38,358 nt of DNA from Acidobacteriaceae bacterium (GCA_003132405.1 PKXQ01000121.1:1-38358); one strand, 5' to 3'. Positions 1-8,308 are shown, counted from the first letter of the stretch. A program made the numbers and translations. Notes: generated by a model from the letters alone, not told the origin.

Positions 1-336
1 ATTGTCATGGAATCAATTACACGTTTTGACTGTTGGTCATTGAGTGCTACCACTAACAACACTCAGACTGAACGCCACGATCCGCCACGACTTGTAATGG
101 ATCATTTTCAATATGGGTCCCCGTATGAGCGTTTTATTCAAGCAATACTTAGACTAGTCACGCAGTTTAGCTGGGACGGCGCTTTTCGAGAATCCGGACA
201 ACTACCGCCGAAGGAATAGCCCCGGCTAGAAACTACGTCGAATCCCGTTCTATCCCCAGTTTGCGATGGTCGAAGAGGTTGAGTAGAATCGTGGCGCTAC
301 CCGTTTGGAACTCGGCCCATTTTTTCAGGAGGCCTT
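1..336. other. No supported gene; AT-richer left edge
   Basis: The first 220 bases are visibly less GC-rich than the rest of the window. One plus-strand frame is open from the left edge to a stop at 217-219, with an internal ATG at 7, so it could be the 3' end of a gene entering from outside. The roughly 70-residue translation shows no recognisable motif, has no ribosome binding site, and has an unbiased composition, so I do not call it. The remaining bases to 336 hold the promoter and leader of the next gene. Confidence 0.5.
261..289 (+). promoter_or_regulatory. Predicted sigma-70 promoter for the gene at 337
   Basis: TTGCGA (261-266) and TAGAAT (284-289) are separated by exactly 17 bases, a good housekeeping promoter geometry. 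A start site near 296 would give a leader of about 40 nt containing the AGGAGG-type ribosome binding site at 328-333. This is a motif-based prediction only. Confidence 0.6.
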
Positions 337-1554
337 ATGGGAACCACCGCGCGGGTCTTTAGACTTGTATCCGGATCAGAATTTCGATTTCAATACTTCC
401 CTGCCTGCCTGTTTTCTGTCTGGCTAGTTTTCTCTTCGACCGTTCTGGCGCAGACTAACCCTCCTCCGGCTGATCCGCATGAGATGGTGACGCGCGAGCC
501 ACGCACTCTCACCAAGCCGGCAGAGCGCTCGGCGGCGCTCGATCTGCTGGATCGCGCTCGGCAAAACTACAATCTGCATGACATCTCAACTCCCTACGCG
601 CTGAAAGTTTCGTTCGAGACTAATGGCCCTGCACAGATGGAGGGCGAGTGGACGATGGAGGAGTTTTCGGACGGTGGGTCGCACTGGCGCTGGTCGGCGC
701 AGGCGGGTGATTCGCAGCTTATTAGGATTGGCGCTGACGGCCGCGTTTATGGCACGAATCCGGCGGAGCCGGTCCCGATGCGCGTGCAGCTGGTGCGGTC
801 GGCGTTGCATTGGCCGATCATGCGAAATGCGGGCGCGTCGGCGATTCGCGCTGCGAATGTGGAGCGTGATGGCAAATCGATAACGTGCCTGCTGACGAGC
901 GCTTCGATTCCGCCGAATCCCGCGCCGCGCTCGTGGGTGGAGCGGGAATACTGCATCGACGCCGCTACGGGCCGGCTGCAAATGTGGTCGGAAGCTCCGG
1001 GAATTTATGCGGTTTACGACTACAGCGGCGCGACGCCATTTCGTGGGCACACGTTGCCGCGGGAGATTACCATCTTCGAAGACGGACGTCCCGCGGTACA
1101 GGTGCGCGTAGAAAGTGTGGAAGACGCGCCCGATCTCGATCCAAATCTCTTCAAGCCGGCGCCGGAGATGGGGAGTGCCGATGAATCGTTTACGCTGGCA
1201 TCGCCCAATCGCTTTCCGATGCGCGTCGATCCTTCCGACGGGCCAACTTCTCCGTTCTTTCAGCCGGTGATTGTGCACGCCATTCTGGATGCGCAGGATG
1301 GGCATGTGCTGGATGCGGAGACCCTGCAAAATTCGGACCGGGATTTGAGTCGAGCGGCATTGGATGTGGTGAGTGGCGGGTCGTTTCCACCGTCGGGATT
1401 TCAGCAGGAAGTTTTTATCAACGTGCAGTTTCACATGCCCGCGGCGAAAATGGACGGACTGCCAATTTTTCATTCTTCCGTGGGCTGGGTGATTTTGGAT
1501 CACGGGCGGAGGATTCCTCCCGTAAGAAGGCCGCCGCCTCACCCGGGGAAATAG
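337..1554 (+). CDS. Secreted protein with TonB-like C-terminal domain
   Basis: A 405-residue exported protein of unknown specific role. The ATG at 337 follows a strong AGGAGG box with good spacing, which fixes the start. The N-terminus has a hydrophobic stretch (about residues 22-40) ending in a plausible signal-peptidase site before a Q, followed by a proline-rich linker. Residues about 65-270 look like an extracytoplasmic beta-rich domain in which strands of charged and aromatic residues alternate, loosely reminiscent of LolA/LppX-type folds; that comparison is an impression. The last 100 residues read like the TonB C-terminal fold: a strand with VIVHAILDAQDGHV, then a helix with LSRAALDVV, then a final strand. 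The usual RYRP signature after the helix is replaced by a different sequence, so the domain is divergent. It stands alone, with its own promoter, upstream of hemB. Confidence 0.6.
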   Translation: MGTTARVFRLVSGSEFRFQYFPACLFSVWLVFSSTVLAQTNPPPADPHEMVTREPRTLTKPAERSAALDLLDRARQNYNLHDISTPYALKVSFETNGPAQMEGEWTMEEFSDGGSHWRWSAQAGDSQLIRIGADGRVYGTNPAEPVPMRVQLVRSALHWPIMRNAGASAIRAANVERDGKSITCLLTSASIPPNPAPRSWVEREYCIDAATGRLQMWSEAPGIYAVYDYSGATPFRGHTLPREITIFEDGRPAVQVRVESVEDAPDLDPNLFKPAPEMGSADESFTLASPNRFPMRVDPSDGPTSPFFQPVIVHAILDAQDGHVLDAETLQNSDRDLSRAALDVVSGGSFPPSGFQQEVFINVQFHMPAAKMDGLPIFHSSVGWVILDHGRRIPPVRRPPPHPGK

Positions 1555-1559
1555 CGCGG

Positions 1560-1589
1560 CGTGATATGCGTCACCGTGATGTGCGTCAC
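1560..1589 (+). promoter_or_regulatory. Tandem CRP/FNR-like dyads upstream of hemB
   Basis: Two adjacent 15-bp units, cgtgatatgcgtcac and cgtgatgtgcgtcac, each contain GTGA-N6-TCAC (1561-1574 and 1576-1589). This half-site spacing is typical of CRP/FNR-superfamily operators. They lie about 60-80 bp upstream of the predicted hemB start site, a position usual for activator binding. That they are bound by such a regulator is inference. Confidence 0.45.
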
Positions 1590-1632
1590 AATGAGCCGTG
1601 ATGGAGCCGGTCGCGGTTCGGGCCGGGGCTGC

Positions 1633-1638
1633 TAGAAT
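1633..1638 (+). promoter_or_regulatory. Predicted -10 box of hemB
   Basis: TAGAAT lies 9 bases before the hemB ATG. No good -35 hexamer sits 16-18 bases upstream, which fits a promoter that depends on an activator at the tandem dyads. The predicted transcript would start only a few bases before the ATG. Confidence 0.4.
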
Positions 1639-1647
1639 TGCGTTGTT

Positions 1648-2682
1648 ATGGCCTTTCCTGCTAACCGATTGCGCCGTTTGCGGCGCACTGAAACGCTGCG
1701 TACGCTGGTCCGCGAAACCCGTCTGACGCCCGAATCCTTTATTTATCCCCTCTTTATTTGCCCAGGATCGGGCATTCGCAAAGAAGTGGGATCGATGCCC
1801 GGAGTTTTTAACCTCTCAATCGACGAGGCCGTGAAGGAAGTGCGGGCGGCGCGGTCTCTGGGAGTGCTCTCGGTGATTCTGTTTGGGCTGCCCGAGAAAA
1901 AAGATGAAGTGGCGACCGGAGCCTGGGCCGAGAATGGCATCGTGCAGAAAGCAGCACGCGCGATCAAAAGTGAAGTGCGCGATGTAGTGGTGATGGGCGA
2001 CGTTTGCTTGTGCGAATACATGTCGCACGGACATTGCGGAGTCGTTAAAGCTAACAACGAAGCCGAGCCGCAATCGCTGGGCGCGGCTGCGGCAGCGCCG
2101 CCAGCAACCACAGAGTACGAGATTGTGAATGACGCGAGCCTGGAGCTGCTGGCGCGGACTTCCGTGTCGCTGGCGCGGGCAGGCGTGGACGTGATTGCGC
2201 CCTCCGACATGATGGACGGAAGAGTGGGAGCGATTCGCACCGCGCTCGATGAGGCTGGTTTCGAAAACACGCCGATCCTCGCGTATGCCGCGAAGTTTGC
2301 GTCGGGATTTTATGGGCCTTTTCGCGAAGCGGCAGATTCAACTCCTAAGTTCGGCGATCGGCGCTCGTATCAGATGGATCCGGCGAACCTGCACGAGGCG
2401 ATGCGCGAGATCGAGTTGGATGTTGAAGAAGGCGCGGACATGATCATGGTCAAGCCGGCGATGCCGTACTTGGACGTGATTGCCGCGGCTCGCGATCGGT
2501 TCGATCTGCCGCTGGCGGCTTATCAGGTTTCAGGCGAATACGCGATGATCGAGGCGGCGGCGCGGAATCAGTGGATCGATCGCGAACGAGTAATGATGGA
2601 ATCGCTCCTCTGCATTCGGCGAGCCGGGGCGAGCATGATTCTGACCTATTACGCAATGGAAGCGGCGAAGTTTCTGGCGTAG
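1648..2682 (+). CDS. hemB: Delta-aminolevulinic acid dehydratase (porphobilinogen synthase)
   Basis: Condenses two 5-aminolevulinate molecules to porphobilinogen, the first common step of tetrapyrrole (heme, cobalamin) synthesis in the cytoplasm. The 344-residue length is normal for the family. The zinc-type signature [14 protein letters not shown] is complete, with Cys120, Cys122 and Cys130 as ligands, so this is a zinc enzyme and not the Mg-only type. Both active-site lysines are present: Lys216 in [14 protein letters not shown] and the Schiff-base Lys269 in [12 protein letters not shown]. No Shine-Dalgarno precedes the ATG and a -10-like box lies 9 bases upstream, so translation probably starts from a very short leader. 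The gene is monocistronic here: 93 bp from the upstream gene and about 250 bp from the downstream sigma factor. No other heme gene is present in the window. Confidence 0.97.
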   Translation: MAFPANRLRRLRRTETLRTLVRETRLTPESFIYPLFICPGSGIRKEVGSMPGVFNLSIDEAVKEVRAARSLGVLSVILFGLPEKKDEVATGAWAENGIVQKAARAIKSEVRDVVVMGDVCLCEYMSHGHCGVVKANNEAEPQSLGAAAAAPPATTEYEIVNDASLELLARTSVSLARAGVDVIAPSDMMDGRVGAIRTALDEAGFENTPILAYAAKFASGFYGPFREAADSTPKFGDRRSYQMDPANLHEAMREIELDVEEGADMIMVKPAMPYLDVIAAARDRFDLPLAAYQVSGEYAMIEAAARNQWIDRERVMMESLLCIRRAGASMILTYYAMEAAKFLA

Positions 2683-2931
2683 TTTCCTATAGACACGGTT
2701 CTTCGGTGACGCAACGCCACTTTTTGTCGGGCGCAAACACTCACTCAGTCCCAGCGATTTACTGCTAAAGTGGTCCTGTCCTACGCAGAGGTCGCAACCT
2801 TCTAGCGTTGTCGGATTTAGATCAGAAACGATTCAGCCTCTCAACGCACTACATTAGGACGCGGGTTGAAGGTCTTTTCATCATATTTGTTGCAAAAGTA
2901 GTGTAAAATCCCCCGAACTCGGGAGGGATGC

Positions 2932-3621
2932 GTGCCCCGTTATGCGAAGTTGTCGTCTACGGAATTGATCAGGGCGTGCGCTGGCTCGAAAGATGAGAGA
3001 GCGTGGACAGAGTTCATACGGCGCTTTCAGGTCGTGATCGCAGCGGCAGTGCTGCGGACGGCGCGGCGCTGGGGCGAACCATCCGGCTCGCAAATCGACG
3101 ACCTGGTCCAGGACACCTATCTGAAGCTCTGCGAAGATGACAGCCGATTGCTGCGCACATTCCACTCGCGGCGCGAGGATTCCATTTATGGATTTATAAA
3201 AGTGGTGGCGGCCAACGTCGTCCACGACCACTACAAGTCGGCGCTGGCCGTGAAGCGGGGCGCAAACCAGACGGAAGCGATTGTCGAACCCCTTCAAGTC
3301 GACCCGAGAACGATTGGCCCCGACAGTTTTAACCGAGTAAGTCAGCGGCTGCAGTTGGAGCAGATCGACAAGGTCCTGATGTTGGTTACGGCGGGTAAAG
3401 ACCAGGAAAGAAAGATCGCAATTTTCTGGCTCCGCCACCGGCAGGGGCTTACCGCCAGCGAAATCGCATCCATCCCGGACATCGGGTTGACCACCGAAGG
3501 AGTGGAAAGCATGCTGCTTCGCCTGTCTAGCATGATTCGGAATCGCTTTTTAAGTACAAATCCCCACCGGGAAGTGAAGGTTTTGAGCCGTCAAAATCGT
3601 TTTAGAAGGATGGGGAACTAA
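2932..3621 (+). CDS. ECF-type RNA polymerase sigma factor paired with CHAT anti-sigma
   Basis: A 229-residue sigma-70-family protein of the extracytoplasmic function class. Region 2 lies at about residues 8-110 and contains the core-binding motif DDLVQDTYLKL. Region 4 lies at about residues 140-215 and contains a helix-turn-helix of the form LTASEIASIPDIGLTTEGV, so both functional regions are intact. The start is a GTG at 2932, preceded by GGGAGGG at 5-nt spacing; the nearby ATG at 2928 is in another frame. The stop is 3 nt from the start of the next gene, in the same frame, so the two are certainly co-transcribed and probably translationally coupled. By analogy with ECF/anti-sigma pairs it should be held inactive by the zinc fingers of the downstream protein and released by a signal. 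The stimulus and target promoters are unknown. A -10-like TAAAAT at 2904-2909 lies upstream, without a convincing -35. Confidence 0.88.
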   Translation: MPRYAKLSSTELIRACAGSKDERAWTEFIRRFQVVIAAAVLRTARRWGEPSGSQIDDLVQDTYLKLCEDDSRLLRTFHSRREDSIYGFIKVVAANVVHDHYKSALAVKRGANQTEAIVEPLQVDPRTIGPDSFNRVSQRLQLEQIDKVLMLVTAGKDQERKIAIFWLRHRQGLTASEIASIPDIGLTTEGVESMLLRLSSMIRNRFLSTNPHREVKVLSRQNRFRRMGN

Positions 3622-3624
3622 GCT

Positions 3625-6600
3625 TTGGATAACAAGTTCAAAGAACATCTAGGAACGGTGGATCTGGCGCGGCTCCTCGAAGAAACGCGCGTGCATGCGG
3701 ATGGGGCGCGGAGTGCGGTCGTTCTGATTCCACATCTGGCGGACTGCGACAGCTGCCGCGAACAATTTGAGGAGCTGGCATCGCTCGATCGCCAACTGAA
3801 AAGCCTGCGACCGCCTCAATCTCAGCTGCGCGAGAGCGCCTGCCCTGACCCGGGGGTGTGGCGCGAGATTGCGAGTTCTCCGACACCGGCCGCGCAGACG
3901 CTAACCTGCATCGAACATGCCAGCCGCTGTGATCATTGTGGTCCGTTGTTGCGGGAGGCGGTTGCCGATCTTATCGGGCTGCACGGAGAAATTACCGGGG
4001 CCGAGCGCAATTATGTAGCGACCCTCGAAAGCTCGCGCGTGGAGTGGCAGCAGAAACTGGCGCAGCGAATCAGCGGCACGCTGAGTTCGGCGCCGGGGCG
4101 CAAAGCGACAACCGCGCGATCGTGGTGGCAGACGTCGTGGGTGCCGCGTCTGGCGATGGTCGGAGTATCCCTACTGGCTGTAGTTGGCATGGGATCGTGG
4201 GTCATCATGCAGCGGAGGAGTCAGCCCGCCGCGGCTGAGCTGTTGGCTCGGGCCTATAGTCAAAAGCGAACCATAGAGTTGAGGATTGGGGACGCTCGAT
4301 ATGCGCCGCTGCGAGTTTCGCGCGGACCGGCCGCCTCGTTTACCAGCCGGTCGCCAGCGCTTCTAAAGGCGGAGGCATTGATTGCCAGCCAACTCGACGC
4401 TCACCCTTCGGATCCCGCGTGGCTGCAATCGCAAGCGCAGGCGGATTTGCTGGAAGGCAAATACGACGCCGCGGTCGAGGCCTTGCGCCATGCATTGGAG
4501 TTGGAACCCCATTCGCCCGCCATCCTGACCGACCTAGCCACCGCTTATTTCCAGCGCGCTCAACAAGAAGATCGGAAGGAAGATTTTGGCGCGGCTTATG
4601 AATACCTAAGCCAGGCATTGCGGCAGAGGCCGGACGATAGGGTCGCGCTTTTTAATCGCGCCATTATTGCGGAACATCAGTTTCTCTATCAACAGGCGCT
4701 CGATGATTGGGAGCATTACCTGCGGCTCGATCCGGGCTCGCAGTGGGTAGAAGAGGCGCGCAATCGGGCAGCTGCGGTGCGTGAAAAGTTGAAGGAGCAC
4801 AGCAGCAAGGCGTTGCCGCTGCTTTCTCCTGCCGAAGTAGCTGCCTTGGCGACGAGCAGTAGTCCTGATTCTGCAGCACAGCGCTCCGACGTCGATCAAC
4901 GTATCGAAGAATATTTGCATGAAGCCGTTCGCTCGTGGTTACCGCAGGCATTTGGGTTAAAAAGTAATGACGATAAGGGCGCCGCTCCGGCGCTTTTTTT
5001 TTTGGCGGACTTGACCGCCCGACAGCACGGGGATCTCTGGCTGACTGATCTTCTACACGGCTCTTCGGCGCCAAACTTTCCGCAAGCAGCGAACGCGCTC
5101 GCACGCGCCCTCCAAGCGAATGATGCTGGCAACCACGATGTTTCCCGCCAACAGGCTGCTCTTGCAGAACAACTATTTCGCGCTTCTGGAAATACGGCGG
5201 GCGCGTTGCGCGCGAAGTTCGAGCGGGCTTTCTCAGACCAGCTCTCACGCCACAGCGAAGAATGTCGGCAAGAAGCGACGGCCGCGCTCCAGGAATCGGC
5301 TAGACGTTCTTACGCGTGGGTACAGATTCAGTTTGGATTAGAGGAGAGTGTCTGCTCTGGATTGATGGGCGATCTCGGCGCATACGAAAAAGAAGCACAT
5401 CGCGCCCAGGATCGCGCAGAGAAGGCTGGCTACGGCGCGCTTTATCTACGTGCGCTGGGATTCGTTGCGGAATGTAAATTCAATACCGGCGACCGTGCGG
5501 ACGGCTGGAAGCTACTGAGCACAGGCCTGGAACGTTTCTGGTCAGCTCAGTATCCGAGCAGGCGAGGGTACAACCTCTACACAGAATCCGCTTATGACGC
5601 CGAGGCCAGTGGCCGGCCGAATTTGCAGATGGCGAGTTGGCGCGGGGCTAAGGACTTGATTGACCACGATGAGAGTCCGCTCCTTCGAGCCTGGGTCTCC
5701 ACCGCAATGGCGAATGCCGCGATAGAAGCGCACCTGCCCCAAGTTGCCGAGCGTCAATATGCGGACGCTGCCCGGTTATTTGCGGCAGCGCCAAACACCG
5801 CCAGTCGCAACGCTGAGTTAGAAATTGAAGTGCGGGCTTCTCAGCTTGAGGCACATCAGGGACAATTCGACAATGCCATCGCGCGCCTGACGGCCATCCA
5901 AGATCAGATTCGACCGCTTTCGAACAACTATCTGGTTCAGATGTTCTATTCCACCTTGGGCGAACTCCAACTTGGACGGCATCGTGAGCTGGAAGCAGAG
6001 CAAGCGCTCAGGCCAGCGCTGGCGTTGGCAGAGCAGAGCCTTGCGACGCTGAAGTCCGAAGCGGACCGATCCAGTTGGAGCAAGAACGCAGCTCCGGCCT
6101 ATCTCGCGCTGGTCGAAGCCGAGTTGGCTCAAGGCCGGTCGGAGGAAGCGCTGGAAACTTATGAGTGGTATCTAGGAGCGCCACAGCGGATGGCGGCGGA
6201 TTCGCGCGCGAATCGAGGTATGACTGATGGCGCGACGAGGGAACCTTCCCGGTTGGCTTCTCGCTTTCCGCTGTTAACTAGGGAGACGGTGCTCGCCTAT
6301 GCCGTTTTGCCCGACGGCCTTGCCATCTGGGTTTGTGACAATCGGGGCATCAACGCGCACTGGATTGCGAAATCTACCGACGGACTGCAAGAACTGGCGG
6401 GTAGATTTCACGATTTATCCTCAGATCCCAAATCCGATTTGAGCGCTTTGCGCCGCGATGCTCGCAGCCTTTATGAGTCGCTTATAACCCCTTTGGAACA
6501 GCAACTCGCGCCCGGACGTACGCTGGTCATTGAGGCGGGCGGATGGTTAGCCGCAGTGCCATTCGAAGCCCTGATCGATGCTGACGGTCACTACTTGATC

Positions 6601-7272
6601 GAACGCGCGCCCATGGTTTATTCCAATGGACAGGATTCGCAGGCGAGTTTGCACAACGACACCGGAATTTCCGCCGACGTGCCGGCGCTCGTGGTGGGCA
6701 GTACGGCCTCATCTTCTGCGGATGAACTCATTCCGCTTCCAGGAGTGGCAGCGGAAGCGGATGCTGTGGCCAGCGGTTTTCGTTCCGTGCGTGTGCTCAA
6801 AGGCGATGAAGCCACGCTCAGCGCCGTCCAAAGCCAACTGCCTGGCGCAGCAGTGTTCCACTTCGCCGGACATTCGCTCGCCGCGCCTGCGGGCAGCGGG
6901 CTGATGTTGAAAGGCCCGGAGGGCAAAGCGAAAGCACCGCGGCTAATGGGTGCAGCCGCTGTGCCGCGCCTGCGCTTGCAGAGCCTGCAACTGGCGGTGC
7001 TTTCAGCGTGCAGTACTGCTTCCGGGGATGGCGGGTCAGGAGGATTCGAAAGTATTACGGATGCCTTCCTGCGTGCGGGTGTTCCCCATGTGGTGGCGAG
7101 CCGGTGGGCCGTAGAGGAAACACGAGGATTCGTAGAGGACTTTTATCGTAACGTGCTGTCGGGCCAAACAGTTTCCGAGGCGGTTCGCATAGCCTCTAGG
7201 AATATGCTGGCGAATCCGCGCACATCTCATCCCTATTTCTGGTCAGCATTTGCAGCGTACGGACGGCCCTAA
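3625..7272 (+). CDS. Anti-sigma zinc finger-TM-TPR-CHAT protease fusion protein
   Basis: A 1215-residue multidomain protein. The N-terminus has two Hx3Cx2C motifs: His37-Cys41-Cys44, and a second at His98-Cys102-Cys105. With Cys73 the second forms C-x24-H-x3-C-x2-C, the zinc anti-sigma spacing. A single hydrophobic segment follows at about 176-195. Residues about 257-385 are clear TPRs, with further helical repeats to about 860. The C-terminal 330 residues are a CHAT (caspase/separase-like) domain with catalytic His1083 in HFAGHS and Cys1129 in LSACSTA, both present, 46 residues apart. The start is TTG at 3625, the first start after the in-frame sigma stop; GTG at 3658 is an alternative. Inferred role: a membrane-anchored sensor that binds the ECF factor and carries its own protease or protease-like domain. 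With an N-in topology the TPR-CHAT part would be periplasmic, which is unusual for CHAT; a cytosolic placement would need the hydrophobic segment not to span. Substrate unknown. Confidence 0.85.
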   Translation: MDNKFKEHLGTVDLARLLEETRVHADGARSAVVLIPHLADCDSCREQFEELASLDRQLKSLRPPQSQLRESACPDPGVWREIASSPTPAAQTLTCIEHASRCDHCGPLLREAVADLIGLHGEITGAERNYVATLESSRVEWQQKLAQRISGTLSSAPGRKATTARSWWQTSWVPRLAMVGVSLLAVVGMGSWVIMQRRSQPAAAELLARAYSQKRTIELRIGDARYAPLRVSRGPAASFTSRSPALLKAEALIASQLDAHPSDPAWLQSQAQADLLEGKYDAAVEALRHALELEPHSPAILTDLATAYFQRAQQEDRKEDFGAAYEYLSQALRQRPDDRVALFNRAIIAEHQFLYQQALDDWEHYLRLDPGSQWVEEARNRAAAVREKLKEHSSKALPLLSPAEVAALATSSSPDSAAQRSDVDQRIEEYLHEAVRSWLPQAFGLKSNDDKGAAPALFFLADLTARQHGDLWLTDLLHGSSAPNFPQAANALARALQANDAGNHDVSRQQAALAEQLFRASGNTAGALRAKFERAFSDQLSRHSEECRQEATAALQESARRSYAWVQIQFGLEESVCSGLMGDLGAYEKEAHRAQDRAEKAGYGALYLRALGFVAECKFNTGDRADGWKLLSTGLERFWSAQYPSRRGYNLYTESAYDAEASGRPNLQMASWRGAKDLIDHDESPLLRAWVSTAMANAAIEAHLPQVAERQYADAARLFAAAPNTASRNAELEIEVRASQLEAHQGQFDNAIARLTAIQDQIRPLSNNYLVQMFYSTLGELQLGRHRELEAEQALRPALALAEQSLATLKSEADRSSWSKNAAPAYLALVEAELAQGRSEEALETYEWYLGAPQRMAADSRANRGMTDGATREPSRLASRFPLLTRETVLAYAVLPDGLAIWVCDNRGINAHWIAKSTDGLQELAGRFHDLSSDPKSDLSALRRDARSLYESLITPLEQQLAPGRTLVIEAGGWLAAVPFEALIDADGHYLIERAPMVYSNGQDSQASLHNDTGISADVPALVVGSTASSSADELIPLPGVAAEADAVASGFRSVRVLKGDEATLSAVQSQLPGAAVFHFAGHSLAAPAGSGLMLKGPEGKAKAPRLMGAAAVPRLRLQSLQLAVLSACSTASGDGGSGGFESITDAFLRAGVPHVVASRWAVEETRGFVEDFYRNVLSGQTVSEAVRIASRNMLANPRTSHPYFWSAFAAYGRP

Positions 7273-7294
7273 TCTCTAACCGAGGAGACCTTCT

Positions 7295-8302
7295 ATGCAA
7301 ACCGAACGCTACTTCAACCGCTCTCTGTTTGTACTGACCAGCGCTTTGCTGACTGTGTTCTTCCTTAACGCCTGCCAGCAAACGCAACAGCCGGCCCCAC
7401 CCGCGGCCGAATCCAAAGCCCCCGCCACCGAGAAAGTCTTTATTGAGTTTCGGGGTCCGTGGGCTTTTGTTCCCGATCCGAAGGATGCGAAAATGCTGCT
7501 GGCGATTGCACCCAAAGTTACGGGCCATCGCGATCTCTTTGTGCAGGCATCGAACGAATCGACATTGGCTGCGGGCGTTTATGAACTGTCGCTCCCCGCG
7601 CATAGCGGGACTGGCACCGCGACTCCACACCCCGACATTGCCAAGGCCGATATTGACACTCAAAGCCTGCAGCGCGCGCTTGATAATAAGAGCGCGAGGT
7701 ACGTGATCCGCCTGCCCCAACCCGAAGAGTACGTCGTTGCGGGCCGTCACAGAATCCGGCTGGGCGCAACGTATCCACCCGACGCGTCGACGGAGAAAGA
7801 CTACCCCTCCGCCATCTCCCTCCGCTACGACATCAGCAGTTGGAACGGGTTTTCCTTGGCGGGCACCCCCGATAGCGGCACGTTCAATCCATTGCTGCTT
7901 GAGGTAGAGACGCCAATGATTCGCTTTGTCATCATGCCGGCACAGTTCGACGATCCGAATGATAAGTGCAACTCCCACTCCCGCGAATCTTTCCGTGCGC
8001 TAACTGTGCTGCTCGGGTTGAACTTGTATGTAGATATTCCGAATGACCCTGCTGATTGCCACAGCAAAGATCCGCAGAGCCATCGTGCTGCCAACGCAGA
8101 GGGCGGCAGTTCGACGCGCCTGGAACGATTGGTTGCGCTGTTAACCGAGAACGTGGCTGACGTAGAGGGCGCGAACGCGGCGAATGTGGGCCGCATCAGC
8201 GACCATCTAACCGCTGCGATGTATTTCTTCGGCTTGCCCGGCGCCGACTGCGTGATACCCATCCTATTGCTTCATCCTGTTCCCAGCGGATCGAATCCTT
8301 GA
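7295..8302 (+). CDS. Lipoprotein of unknown family, third gene of the CHAT operon
   Basis: A 335-residue lipoprotein precursor. The ATG at 7295 follows GAGGAG with 7-nt spacing and lies 22 nt after the CHAT gene, so it is part of the same operon. The signal peptide ends in a good lipobox, LNAC, with Cys27 as the lipidated residue, followed by a Q/P/A-rich tether. The body (about residues 45-330) is soluble and mixed alpha/beta, with an early motif EFRGPWAFVPD. It has three further cysteines, in KCNSHS, ADCHSKD and near the C-terminus in GADCVIPILLL; two of them could form a disulfide. I do not recognise the family. Its position suggests a periplasmic or outer-membrane-facing partner, ligand-binding subunit or substrate of the CHAT protein. 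That is inference from context only. A strong terminator follows directly. Confidence 0.7.
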   Translation: MQTERYFNRSLFVLTSALLTVFFLNACQQTQQPAPPAAESKAPATEKVFIEFRGPWAFVPDPKDAKMLLAIAPKVTGHRDLFVQASNESTLAAGVYELSLPAHSGTGTATPHPDIAKADIDTQSLQRALDNKSARYVIRLPQPEEYVVAGRHRIRLGATYPPDASTEKDYPSAISLRYDISSWNGFSLAGTPDSGTFNPLLLEVETPMIRFVIMPAQFDDPNDKCNSHSRESFRALTVLLGLNLYVDIPNDPADCHSKDPQSHRAANAEGGSSTRLERLVALLTENVADVEGANAANVGRISDHLTAAMYFFGLPGADCVIPILLLHPVPSGSNP

Positions 8303-8308
8303 GCTCAG

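Noticed and set aside
7..219. Short open frame at the left edge
   Set aside because: No motif, no ribosome binding site, and unclear if it is the end of a gene from outside; left unannotated.
586..1542. Long open frame on the minus strand over the secreted protein gene (about 318 codons)
   Set aside because: Composition is Arg-rich and typical of an antisense shadow in GC-rich DNA; the plus-strand gene has a signal peptide, a strong ribosome binding site and a recognisable C-terminal domain.
2866..2909. Possible sigma-70 promoter (TTGAAG and TAAAAT) before the ECF sigma gene
   Set aside because: The two boxes are 32 bases apart, far from the 16-18 bases expected, and no other -35 fits; an auto-regulated ECF promoter is possible but cannot be read without a consensus.
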